Below, piece by piece: positions 1 to 12,000 of a DNA stretch of 64,000 nucleotides. Source of the DNA: Streptomyces sp. CB01201 (GTDB lineage: Bacteria; Actinomycetota; Actinomycetes; Streptomycetales; Streptomycetaceae); the NCBI RefSeq assembly GCF_002803085.1, contig NZ_NNBJ01000009.1, forward strand, positions 186,001 through 250,000, read 5' to 3'. Below the pieces are notes generated by a model. The model made no database searches. It was not told where the DNA came from and saw only the letters and a program-made list of their open reading frames with translations. Positions within the stretch are counted from its first letter, which is position 1; every line of letters begins with the position of its first letter. The translations under genes and the position numbers were made by a program.

Positions 1-3000
1 CGGGGCTCGCGCAGTGCGCCACGATGTCCCGGAGCGCGGCGGCCATCCGCTCGGCCAGGGCACGGACGGTGGCTTCGTCGTGGACGGCCGCCGGGTAGTT
101 CCAGCCCAGTTCGAGCCGTCCCTCCTGGACGATGCCGGTGATGTCGAGGACGTACGGGCGCGGAGCATCCGGGTCGGTGTCGCGGCCGGTCGGCGCCAGG
201 GCGCCAAGCAGGAGGGCGTCGCCGGTGCCGCTGCCCGCGTCCCACTGGCCGTGGTAGTTGAAGCCGACCTGCGGCGCGGGAGCCCCGGCGAGCGGGCTGT
301 CCGGCAGCAGGTGGCGCAGCGCGCCATGGCTCAGGCCGTGCAGCGGGACGGCTCGGAGCTGTTCCTTCACCGAGCGGAGCGTGTCGTGCCATCCGGCACC
401 GGGATCGACCCGCAGCGCGAGCGGGAACTCCGCGGTGAACCAGCCGACCGTGCGCGACAGGTCGACGTCGGCGAAGAGGTCCTCGCGGCCGTGGCCCTCC
501 ACGCCGATCAGGACCGTGTCCCGCCCGCACCACTGCGCGAGCGTGTGGCCGAGTGCGCTGAGCAGGATGTCGTTGACCTGGGTGCGGTAGGTCTCGGGGA
601 CCTTGCGCAGCAGGGCGTCGGTGGTGTCCGCGTCCAGTGTGACGGTGACGGTGGCCGAGGTGCCGTACGTGTTGGGGCCCGGTCGGCCCGCGGGCAGTTC
701 GGCCGGTGCTTCGGCCGCCTGCCGCCAGTGCTCCAGGTCGGCGGTGAACGCTCCGGTGCGGGTGTGTTCGGCCAGCCGGGCCGCCCAGTGGCCGTAGGCG
801 GTGCCGGCGGACGCGAGGTCCACGGGGCGTCCGGCCGCGGCCTGCTGGTAGGCGGTGGCGAGGTCGGCCGGCAGGATGCGCCAGGAGACGCCGTCGACGG
901 CCAGGTGGTGGACGGTGATCACGAGCTGGCCCGCCAGGTCGGGGCCGCGGTCCAGGAAGAGGAAGCGCGCCACCCGGCCCTCGACGGGGTCGAGTCCCGC
1001 CTGCGCGCGGTCGGTGAGGCGGTGCGCCTCCGCCTCGACCGCGGTGTCGTCGAGTCCGGCGAGATCGTGCCGGCTGAACACGGAACCGGGCGCGGCGGGC
1101 AGCGCCTCCTGGTGCCAGCCGGACGCGGTGTGCGTGAACCGGGTGCGCAGGGCGCCGTGCCGGGCGACGACGGCCTGGGTGGCCCGGCTGAGCGCCTCGC
1201 CGTCCGTGCCCGGCGCCAGCTCGAAGCGCTGGGTCATGGTGAACCGCAGGGGATCGCCGGGGCGCAGACCGTCCAGGTACCAGTGCTGGATCGGGGTGAG
1301 CGGGGCGGGGCCGGTGGGGCTGGTGGTGTCTGTCGTCGGAGCCAACTTGCCTGCGCGCAGGGCGAGTTCGGCGACGGTCTGGTGCCGGAAGACGTCCTTG
1401 GTGCTGAGGGCGAGTCCGGCGCGGCGGGCGCGCGAGACGATCTGGATGCTGAGGATGGAGTCGCCGCCGAGCGCGAAGAAGTTGTCCCGGGCCCCCACCC
1501 GCGGGACGCCCAGTACCTCGGCCCAGATGGCGGCCAGCCGCTCCTCGGTGCCGGGCCGCGGTGCGACGTACGGATCGTCGCTGTCGGGCTGGACGGGCGG
1601 GTCCGGCAGGGCGCGGCGGTCGGTCTTGCCGCCGGTGGTGCGGGGCACGCGGTCGAGCGGGACGAACGCGGCGGGCACCATGTGGTCGGGCAGCGTGCCG
1701 CGCAGCCGCATCCGCAGTTCGTCGGCCGACGGCTGCTGCCCGTCCCCGGTCACGACGTAGGCGACCAGCATCGGGCGTCCGGCGTGCTCGCGGGCGGTGA
1801 CGGCGGCGTCGGTGACCTCCGGCAGTGCCAGCAGCGCCGCCTCGATCTCGCCGGGCTCGATGCGGAAGCCCCGGATCTTGAGCTGTTCGTCGGCGCGCCC
1901 GAGGAACTCAAGGAGCCCGGCCGCGTCCCAGCGGGCGCGGTCGCCCGTGCGGTACATCCGCTCCCCCGGCGCCCCGAACGGGTCGGCCAGGAAGCGGCTC
2001 GCGGTCTGGCCGGGCCGGTTCAGATAGCCGCGGGCCACCTGGGCGCCGGCGAGGTACAGCTCGCCGGGCGTGCCGACGGGCACCGGGCGCAGCGTCCCGT
2101 CCAGGACGTAGGCGCGCAGCCCTCCGCCGGGGCGGCCGATGACGGGCCGTTCCGGGCGGTCGGTGACGGGTCCGTAGACGGAGTCGACGGTGCACTCGGT
2201 GGGGCCGTACATGTTGAACGCGGTGACGCCGGCTTCGCCGTGGGCCGCGACCAGGTCCCGCCAGGTGGCGGCGGAGACCGCCTCGCCGCCGACGAGCAGC
2301 AGTTTCGGGTGGTGGCGGCCGGGGGCGAGCAGTCCGGCGGCCAGGAGTTCACGCAGGAAGGTGGGGGTGACGTTGACCAGGTCGAGGCGGTCGGCGTCGA
2401 CCTGGGCGCAGAACGCCTCGGGGTCGAGGCGGGTGTCGTCGTCGATGAGGTGGACCTGCTGGCCGAGGGCGAGCAGCAGTGGTCCTTCCCAGGAGGTGTC
2501 GAAGGCGAAGGAGGCGCTGAGGGCGGCTCGCAGCCGGGTGTTTGTCCCCGAGTGCGGCAGGACGAGGTTCGCGCGGTGGTCGTGGCACAGGTTGACCAGG
2601 TGGCGGTGTTCGACGGCGACGCCCTTGGGGCGGCCGGTGGAACCGGAGGTGTAGACGATGTACGCCGTGTTCTCGGGGCGCAGCGGGTGGACGCGGTCGG
2701 CGTCGGTGGGGTTGTGGTCGGGCAGGTCGGCCGCGTCCGCGGCCTGCAGGGTCTTCTCGGTGAGCAGGGTGTGCGGGCGGGCGTCGTCCCGGAGGACGCG
2801 GACGCGTTCGTCGGGCAGGCGCGGGTCGAGGAAGAGCAGCGCGGCGCCCGCCTTGGCGACCGCGAGCAGGGCGACCAGCAGCCCCGAGGTGCGCGGGAGG
2901 CGGACGGCGACCACGGTCTCGGGGCCCGCGCCCTGGCGGATGAGGTGGTGGGCGAGCCGGTTGGCGCGCTGGTTGAGGGTGGCGAAGTCGAGGGTGGTGT

Positions 3001-6000
3001 CGGGCGCGACCAGCGCGGTGAGGTGCGGGGCACGGGCGGCCTGCGCTTCGAACAGGGCGGGGAAGGTCGTGTCGGGCACGGGCAGCGGCACGCCTCGGCC
3101 GAGCTCCAGCATGCGCTGTCGCCCGCTGTCGGTCATGAGGGGCAGGGCGCCGACGGTGCGGCCCGGGTCGTCGGCGGCAGCCTCCAGCAGAATGCGCAGC
3201 CGATCGGCCAGGACTTCCGCGGTGACCGGGTCGAACAGGCCGGTGCTGTATTCGAGATGGCCGGTGACGACTCCGTCGGTTTCGACGAAGTCGAAGGCCA
3301 GGTCGAAGGTGGCGTGCCGGACCGGCGGGGCGACCGGCTCCACGGCGAGCCCGGGCAGTGTGGGGGCTTCGGCACCGAGGTTGTGCAGCGCGACCATGAC
3401 CTGGAACAGCGGGGTGCGGCTGGTGTCGCGCTCGGGCTGAATCGCGTCCACCACGCGCTCGAAGGGCACGTCCTGGTGCGAGACGGCTTCGAGGACGGTG
3501 CCGCGCACCTCGGCCAGCAGGTCGCGGAACGACTGCTCGGGACGGACCCGGGTGCGCAGCACCAGCGTGTTGACGAACATACCGACCACGTCGTGCAGTT
3601 CGGGGCGTTCGCGGCCGGCGGTGACCGTGCCGACGGTGATGTCCTGCTGGTCGGCCCAGCGGGCGAGCAGTATCTGACAGGCCGTCAGCAGCGTCATGAA
3701 GAGGGTGGCGTCGGCCTCCCGGCCCCGGGCGCGCAACCGGTCGGTGAGCGCGGCGGGCAGGGTGAAGGTGACCAGCGCGCCGTCCCGGGTACGGACGGCG
3801 GGGCGGGGCCGGTCGGTGGGCAGCTCCAGCGGTGTCACACCGTCCAGGGCCCGGCGCCAGTGGTCGAGGTCGGCCTCGGCCTGCTCGGTGTGCGCACGCT
3901 GCCAGGCGGCGTGGTCGGTGTACCGCACGGCAGGGGTGGGCAGTTCGGGCCGGCGCCGGTCGAGGGCGGCCGCGTACAGCTCGCCGAGGTCCCGGCCGAG
4001 AATGCCCATGGACCAGCCGTCGGTGACGATGTGGTGCACGGCGAGGACGAGGACGTGCTCCTCGGTGTCCCCGCCGGTGAGACGGGCCAGGCGGGCCCGA
4101 AGGAGTGGCCCGGTGGCGAGGTCGAACGGCCGGGCGGCCTCGCTCTCCACGAGGGCGTCGAGTGCGGCCCGGTCCGCGCAGTCCTGCGTGCGCAGGTCCA
4201 CGGGGGCGGCCGGCTGGATGATCTGCCGCGCCTGGCCGTCGTGTTCGGCGAAGGTGGTGCGCAGGGACTCGTGCCGCGCGACCAGTCCGTCGAGGGCCGT
4301 GCTCATTGCGGCGCGGTCGAGCGGGCCGGTGAGCCGCAGCACGGACAGGATGGTGTGTTCGGTGTTGCCCGGCTCGAAGCGGTCGAGGAACCAGAGCCGC
4401 TGCTGGGCGTGCGAGAGCGGTACGGGAGCGCCCGGGGCGGCGGCCGGGATGAGGTCGGCCGGGGTACCGGTTCCGTCGGCCGGGTCGCCGAGGGCGGTCG
4501 CAAGGGCGGCGAGCGTCGGGTGGGTGAACAGCAGCCGGGGCGAGACGTCCGTGCCGTACGCGGCGCGCAGCACGGAGACGACCCGGACGGCGAGGATCGA
4601 GTCACCGCCGAGGGCGAAGAAATCGTCGTCGGCGCCGACTTCGTCGGTGTCCAGGACCTGCTTCCAGGCTTCGGCCACGAGCCGCTCGGCCGGTGTGCCC
4701 GGCTCCCTGCGCTCGCCGCCGGTCGCGAAACCCTCGGGTCCGGGCGCGGGAAGAGCGCGCCGGTCGAGCTTGCCGTTGGAGGTCAGGGGCAGGGCGGCCA
4801 TGGGCACGTAGGCGGCGGGCACCATGTGTGCGGGCAGCAACTTGGCCAGCTGGGAACGGAGTTCGGCGGCGGACGGCGGGATGTCCTCGGCGCCGACCAC
4901 ATGAGCCACCAGGCGCCGCGTCCCGGTGGCGTCCTCGTAGACACCGACGGCGGCGTTGGCGACACCCGGGTGGCGGTGCAGCGCCGCCTCGATCTCGCCG
5001 GGTTCGATGCGGTAGCCGCGGATCTTCACCTGCTGGTCGGCGCGGCCCAGGTACTCCAGGGTGCCGTCGGCCCGCCGCCGGGCGCGGTCGCCGGTGCGGT
5101 ACATGCGGGTGCCGGGCCTGCCGAACGGGTCGGCCGGGAAGCGGGTCGCGGTCAGACCGGGCCGGTTGAGATAGCCGCGGGCCAAACCCTCCCCCGCGAC
5201 GTACAGTTCGCCGATCGCTCCGGGCGGCGCCGGACTCAGCGTCTCGTCGAGAACGTAGGTCCGCAGGTCGGGTATCCCGGTGCCGATGGGGCTCGCCGGG
5301 CCGGCGGCCGCCGTCGCCCGGTCCAGGGGTGCGTAGGTGACGTGCACGGTGGTCTCGGTGATGCCGTACATGTTCACCAGGCGCGGCGCGCTGTCCGGAT
5401 GGCGCTCGTACCAGTCGGCCAGCCGGGACACGTCGAGCGCCTCACCGCCGAAGACGACCGTGCGCAGCACCAGCCGGGTGCTGTGCTCGGGGTGTTCCGC
5501 GTCGGCGCGGATCAGTGGGTAGAAGGCGGACGGCGTCTGGTTGAGGACGGTGACCTGCTCGTCCGCGAGCAGCCGCAGGAAGTCCTGCGGGGAGCGGGCG
5601 GTGTCGTCGGGGACCACGACGAGCCGGCCGCCGTGCAGCAGCGGACCCCACAGCTCCCAGACGGAGAAGTCGAAGGCGTAGGAGTGGAACAGCGTCCACA
5701 CGTCGGTGGAGTCGAACCGGAACCAGTGGTGGGTACGGCTGAACAGGCGGACCACGTTGGCGTGCGGGATCACCACGCCCTTGGGGCGGCCGGTGGAGCC
5801 GGAGGTGTAGATGGCGTAGGCCGGGCTGTCGGGCAGCGGGCGGCACGCCCGGTCCGCCGGGGCGGCGGGCCGTCCGGCGAGGTCGGCACGCACCTCGGGA
5901 TCGTCCAGGCGCAGTACGGGAACCGCGCCGAAGCCGGTCGCGGCCGCAGTGGTCACGAGGGCCACCGGGGCCGCGTCGTCCAGGATGCCGGTGACGCGTT

Positions 6001-9000
6001 CGGCGGGCAGCGCGGGGTCGATGGGCAGGTAGGCGGCGCCCGTCTTGAGGACGGCCAGGACGGCGACGACCAGGTCGGCGCAGCGCGGCAGGGCGAGGGC
6101 GACGTACTGCTCGGGGCGGGCGCCGAGTTCGACGAGGCGGTGGGCGAGGCGGCCCGCGCGCGCGTCCAGTTCGGCGTAGTCGAGCCGTTCGGTGCCGTGG
6201 GTGAGGGCTTCGGCGTGCGGGGTGCGGGCGGCCTGTGCCTCGAAGAGGTCGACCAGCGTCTCGGCGGGCCTGCCCTCCTCGGTACCGCCGCCCGCCGTGA
6301 GGAGACGCTGCCGCTCCTCGGGGGTGGTCCGGGCGAGGGCGGTGAGGGGTCGTTCGGGGTCCTCGGCCAGTTCGGTGAGCAGCAGGCACAGCCGGCCGGC
6401 GAGGTCCGCCGCGGTGGCCGCGTCGAACAGTTCCGGGTCGTAGGCGAGGTCGAAGCCGAAGCGTTCACCGTGGTAGGCGCGGAGCACCAGCGGGTAGTTG
6501 GTGGCGTCGCGCGAGGAGACGTCGGTGATCCGCACGCCGGAGCCGGCCGAACTCGTGTCGTCGAACGGGTAGTTCTCGAAGGCCACCATGCTGTCGAACA
6601 GGGGGCTGCCGGACGGCACGTCGCTCAGGGCGGTCAGTTCCGCGAGGGACACCGCGGCGAAGCGCCGTGCCTCGGCCTGCGCCTCCTGGAGGTCGCGCAG
6701 CCAGGAGACGGCCGAGCCCCGGCCGGCCACACGGACGCGCGTGGGCAGGGTGTTGATGAACATGCCGACCATGTCCTCGGCGCCGGGCAGTTCGTCGGGG
6801 CGGCCGGAGACGGTGGTGCCGAACACGACGTCCGGCTCGGCCGCGTAGCGGGACAGCAGCAGTGCCCAGGCGCCCTGCACCACGGTGCCGAGGGTGAGTC
6901 CGGCGGTGCGGGCGGTGCGGGCCAGGAGGGCTGAGGTCTGGTCGGACAGCGCGGCGGTGTGCACGGCCGCCGAGCGCGACTCGTGACCTGCCGGGCGGGC
7001 GCGGTCGACGGGCAGCGGGGTCGGGGTGGCGAAACCGTCGAGGACCTCCCGCCAGTGCCTGCGGACGGCCTCGCCGTCCTGGTCGCAGAACCAGCGCACA
7101 TAGTCCCCGAACGGCCGTCGTACAGCCGGTGCGTGTTCGATGCCGGTGGTGAGGGCCGCGTACTCGGCGAACACGTCGGTGAGCACCTGGGCCAGGCTCC
7201 AGCCGTCCAGGATCAGGTGGTGGGAGGTCCACAGCAGGTGCAGCCGGGCGTCGGGCAGCCGGACCAGGGTGAGCCGCATCAGAGGTGCGGAGCCCAGGTC
7301 GAGGCCGCGCGCCAGGTCCTCGGCACGCAGCCGCTCCAGACGGGCGGCCCGCTCCCCCGCGTCCAGCGCGCGCCAGTCCAGCGTCTCGACCGGCACCTGC
7401 ACGTGATGGTGCACGCGCTGGAGCGGAACGGGAAGGCCCTCCCACACGACCGAGGTGCGCAGCGCCGGGGTGCGGTCGGTGACACGCTGCCAGGCGGCCG
7501 CGAACGCCTCGGTGTCGGCCACTCCTTCCAGGAGCAGGGCGGCCTGGTCGAGGTAGACGTCGTCCGTACCGCCGACCAGCCGGTGGAAGAGCATGCCCTC
7601 CTGGAGCGGGGTGAGCGGCAGCAGGTCCGCCACGGACCTGCCGTCCCCGACGAGACGGTCCACCGCTGCCTGGTCGAGCCGGGCCAGTGGGAAGTCGGAG
7701 GGGGTGCGGCCGCCCGCGTCGGGGCGGGCGCAGTGCTCGGTCACCTCGGTGAGGGCCCGCAGCATCCCGTCCGCGAGCGCACGGACGGTGGGCTCGTGGT
7801 GCACCTGGTCGCTGTAGTGCCAGGTGATCTCCAGCGCGCCGTCCCGCACGACGGCCGACACGTCGAGGAGGTGGTCCAGCGGTTCCGCCGGGTCCATGTC
7901 GCCGGGGGGCACGTCGGCGGCGGGCGCGAAGTCGCCGCCGGTGCCGGACTCCCACTGGCCGTGGTAGGTGAAGCACACCTGGGGCAGCGGCAGTTCACCC
8001 AGCGCGCCGGCCTCCGGGACCGGCGATCCGAGACGTCCGAGCGCCTCGTAGCCCAGGCCCCGACGCGGCACGGCCCGCAGCCGCTCCTTGACGGACTTCA
8101 GGGTCGCCGCCCAGTCGGGCTCTCCCGCAGGGCCCTGCGGGGTGAGGGTGACCGGGAACTGGCTGGTGAACCAGCCGATGGTGCGGGCCAGTTCGGCCCC
8201 GTCGACCAGGTACTCCTCCCTGCCGTGGCCCTCAAGGGCGACGGTGACGTGCGGTGCGCCCGTCCAGTCAGCCAGGACCCTGCCGAGTGCGCTCAGCAGC
8301 ACGTCGTTGACCTGCGTGCGGTAGACACCCGGGACGCATCGCAGCAGTGCGTCGGTGGTGGCCTCGTCGAGCCGGCCACGGACCGTGCGCACGGATCCGG
8401 CCAGCGGGGCGCCGGGCAGATCCACGGGGAGCGGGGTGCGCGGGCGGGCGGCCTCGGCGCTCCAGTACGGCAGATCGTCGTCGAGCGCGCCCGCGCGTAC
8501 GCGCTCGGCCAGTTGACGGGCCCACCACGCGAACGGGGTCCTTTCGGGCTCCAGTTGTGGGCTCTGACCGTTCTCGGTCCGTCGGTAGGCCTGCTCCAGG
8601 TCGGCGAGCAGCACGCGCCAGGAGACGCCGTCGATCACCAGGTGATGAACCGTCAGGAACAGTTGAGGACGGGCGCCTTCGACCGCGGGGAGCAGGACGG
8701 CCCGCAGCATGCTGCCGGTGCTGGGGTCGAGTTGCGCGCGGGCCGACTCGGCGGCCTCGGCGAGGCCCGCGCCGTCGTGGCGGGTGAGGAGGCCGGCGGC
8801 CGGGCCGGTTCCGGGGTGCTGCTGCCAGGAGCCCTCGTCCTGGACGAACCGGGCGCGCAGGGAGGGGTGCTGTGCCACGACCGCGTCCAGAGCGCGGGAG
8901 AGCTTCGCGGCGTCGACGTCGTGCGGCAGGTCCAGGAGCATCGACATGGCGAAGCGGCTCCGCGGTCCGTGGGTGGCGAAGAACCACTCCTGGACCGGGG

Positions 9001-12000
9001 TCAGCGGGCCGGGCCCGCCCTCCTGCGGGCGGCGGGCCACCGGTACCGCGACCGCACGACCGCAGGCGGCCGCGAGTTCGGCGACGGTCTGGTGGCGGAA
9101 GACGTCCTGCGAGGACAGGGCGAGCCCCGCGGCCCGGGCCCGGGAGACGGCCTGGATGCTGAGGATCGAGTCCCCGCCCAGCTCGAAGAAGTTGTCGGTG
9201 ACCCCGACGCGGCGCACACCGAGGATCTCGGTCCAGATCGCGGCGAGGGTCTCCTCGTCCGGAGTGCGCGGGGCGACGAACTCCCTTGCCGTGTCCGGGC
9301 CTTCGAGATCGGGGGCGGGCAGGGCGCGGCGGTCCAGTTTGCCGCTGACGGTGAGCGGCAGCGCGTCCAGCGGTGTGAACGAGGACGGCACCATGTGGTC
9401 GGGCAGGACCCTGCGCAGCGCGGCCCGCAGCGCGGCGGGCTCGGGCCGCGCATGGCCGGGCGCGGGTACGGGGTAGGCGGCGAGCCGCAGGTGGCCGTGC
9501 GGGTCGGGCACGGCGACGACTGCGGCGGCGGCGATGCCCGGCAGGTCGGTCAGGGCGGCCTCGATCTCGCCGGGTTCGATGCGGTGGCCGCGGACCTTGA
9601 CCTGGTCGTCGGCGCGTCCCAGGTAGTCCAGGCGGCCGTCGGCGGTCCAGCGGGCCAGGTCGCCGGTGCGGTACATGCGGGTGGCGGGCGGCCCGTACGG
9701 GTCGGGCAGGAAGCGTGCGGCGGTCAGGCCCGGGCGGCCGAGGTAGCCGCGGGCCACCTGTTCGCCGGCGAGGTACAGCTCGCCGCCGACGCCGGGCGGC
9801 ACGGGTTGCAGGCGGTCGTCCAGGACGTAGGCGCGGGTGTTGGGCAGCGGGCGGCCGACCAGCGGACGGCCCGTTCCGTCGATGCGGTAGGACAGTGCGT
9901 CGACCGTGCACTCGGTGGGGCCGTAGAAGTTGTACGCGGCGACCTCGGGGTGGGCGCCGAGTTCGCGCCAGAGCGCCGGGCCGATCGCCTCGCCGCCGAG
10001 CATGAGCACCCTGGGGCGGTGGCGCGGGTCGTTGAGGAGCCCGGCGGGCAGCAGCTGGCGCAGATAGGAGGGGGTGAGGTCGAGGAAGTCGATGCGGTGC
10101 GCGACGACGTACTCGATCAGGGCGGCCGGGTCCATCCGCGTCGTCTCGTCCACCAGGTGCAGCGGGTGGCCGTCGGCGAGCAGCAGCACGCCTTCGAGCG
10201 AGGTGTCGAAGGAGAAGGAGGCGGTGAGCGCCACCCGCAGCGGGCCGCCCCCCGCCTCGGCGACGAATCCGGCCCGGTGCGCGGCGAGCAGATGGGCGAC
10301 GGCCCGGTGCGGTACGGCGACGCCCTTGGGGCGGCCGGTGGAGCCGGAGGTGTGGATGACGTAGGCGGTGTTCAGCGGGTCCAGCGGCGTCCGGCGGTCG
10401 TCGTCCGTGGGGTCGGTGCCGGGAAGCCCGTCGGGCAGCGCGGTGAGCGCGGCCTCGTCCAGGACCAGGGCCGGGCGGACGTCGTCCAGCAGGAAGCGGA
10501 CGCGTTCTTCGGGCAGGGCAGGGTCCAGCGGGACGTATCCGGCGCCGGACTTCCACACGGCGAGGATCGCCGTGATCATGTCGGCGGTGCGCGGCAGCCG
10601 GAGCGCGACCAGCCGTTCGGGGCCGGCGCCGAGGCCTATGAGGTGGTGGGCGAGCCGGTTGGCGCGGGTGTTGAGAGTTGCGTAGTCGAGGCGCTCGTCG
10701 CCCGCCACCAGGGCCAGGGCATCGGGCGTGCGGGCCGCGCGCTCCTCGAAGAGCCGCGGATGCAGGGCTTCGCCGACGGGCAGGGCGGTGGCGTTCCATG
10801 CGCGGGTGACCTGTCGCACTTCGGGCTCGGACAGCAGCGGCAGGGTGCCGAGGGGCCGGTCGGGGGTGTCGGTCGCCGCTTCCAGGAGGCGCAGCAGCTG
10901 GCCGGTCATACGGCGGGCGGTGTCCGGGTCGATCAGGTCGGTGCGGTATTCGAGCAGCCCGGTGAGCGCCTCGCCGTCCGGCACGAACTCGATGCTCAGG
11001 TCGAAGGTGGCGGACTGTCGCGGCACGGCGACCGGGGAGATCCCGAGGTCGCGCGGGGCGGTCGCCGCGGGCGGGTCCGGGTGCAGCAGGACCATCACGT
11101 CGAACAACGGGTTGCGGCCGGCCTCGCGGGGGGCGCCCACCCTCTCGACGATCCGCTCGAAGGGCGTGTCGCCGTGCGCGAAGGCCTCGTTGACGGTGTC
11201 GGCGGTACGGGTCAGGAGCTGCCGGAAGGAGTCGCCGGGTGCCACCGCGGTGCGCAGCACGACGGTGTTCACGAAGAAGCCGACGGCCCGCTCCAGATCG
11301 GTGCGCGAACGGCCCGGGGTCAGTGACCCGACCGTGCTCTCCTCCTGTCCCGACCAGCGGGCCAGGAGTGCCTGGGCGGCGGCGACGAGCGCGGTGTACA
11401 GCGTGGTGTGCTGCTGCCCGGCGAGTTCGCGGAGCGTGCGGGCCACCCCGGCGGGGACGGTGAAGGCGTGCACCGCACCCGCCCCGGCCTCTTCGCCGCG
11501 CCGGGGCCGGTCCAGCGGGAGTTCGGGGACGACCGCCCCCGTCAACCGCTCCTTCCAGTGGGCCAGTTGGCGTTCCAGCCGGGCGCCGGTGAGCTGCTCG
11601 CGCTGCCAGACCGCGAAGTCCGGGTACTGGGTCGCCACCGCGGGCAGATCGGGTTCGTCGCCCCGCGCCAAGGCCTCGTAGGCCGTGCACAGTTCGCCCA
11701 GGACGATGCCCATCGACCACCCGTCGGTGGTGATGTGATGGGCCGTCAGCAGCAGTACGTGCGAGGCAGCGTTCTCGCGCAGCAGCAAGGCCCGCAGCAG
11801 GGGCCCGGAACTCAGGTCGAAGGGCGCCGAGTACTCCGCGAGCAGCGCCGCGTCCAGGCCCTCCGCCGGCACGTCGCGTACCGGCAGGGGCACCGGGGCC
11901 GCCGGGTGCACGTGCTGTGACGCCCGGCCGTCGCTCTCCTCGAAGGTGGTCCGCAGTGCCTCGTGCCGGGCCACGACCTCGGCGAGCGCACGCTTGAGGG

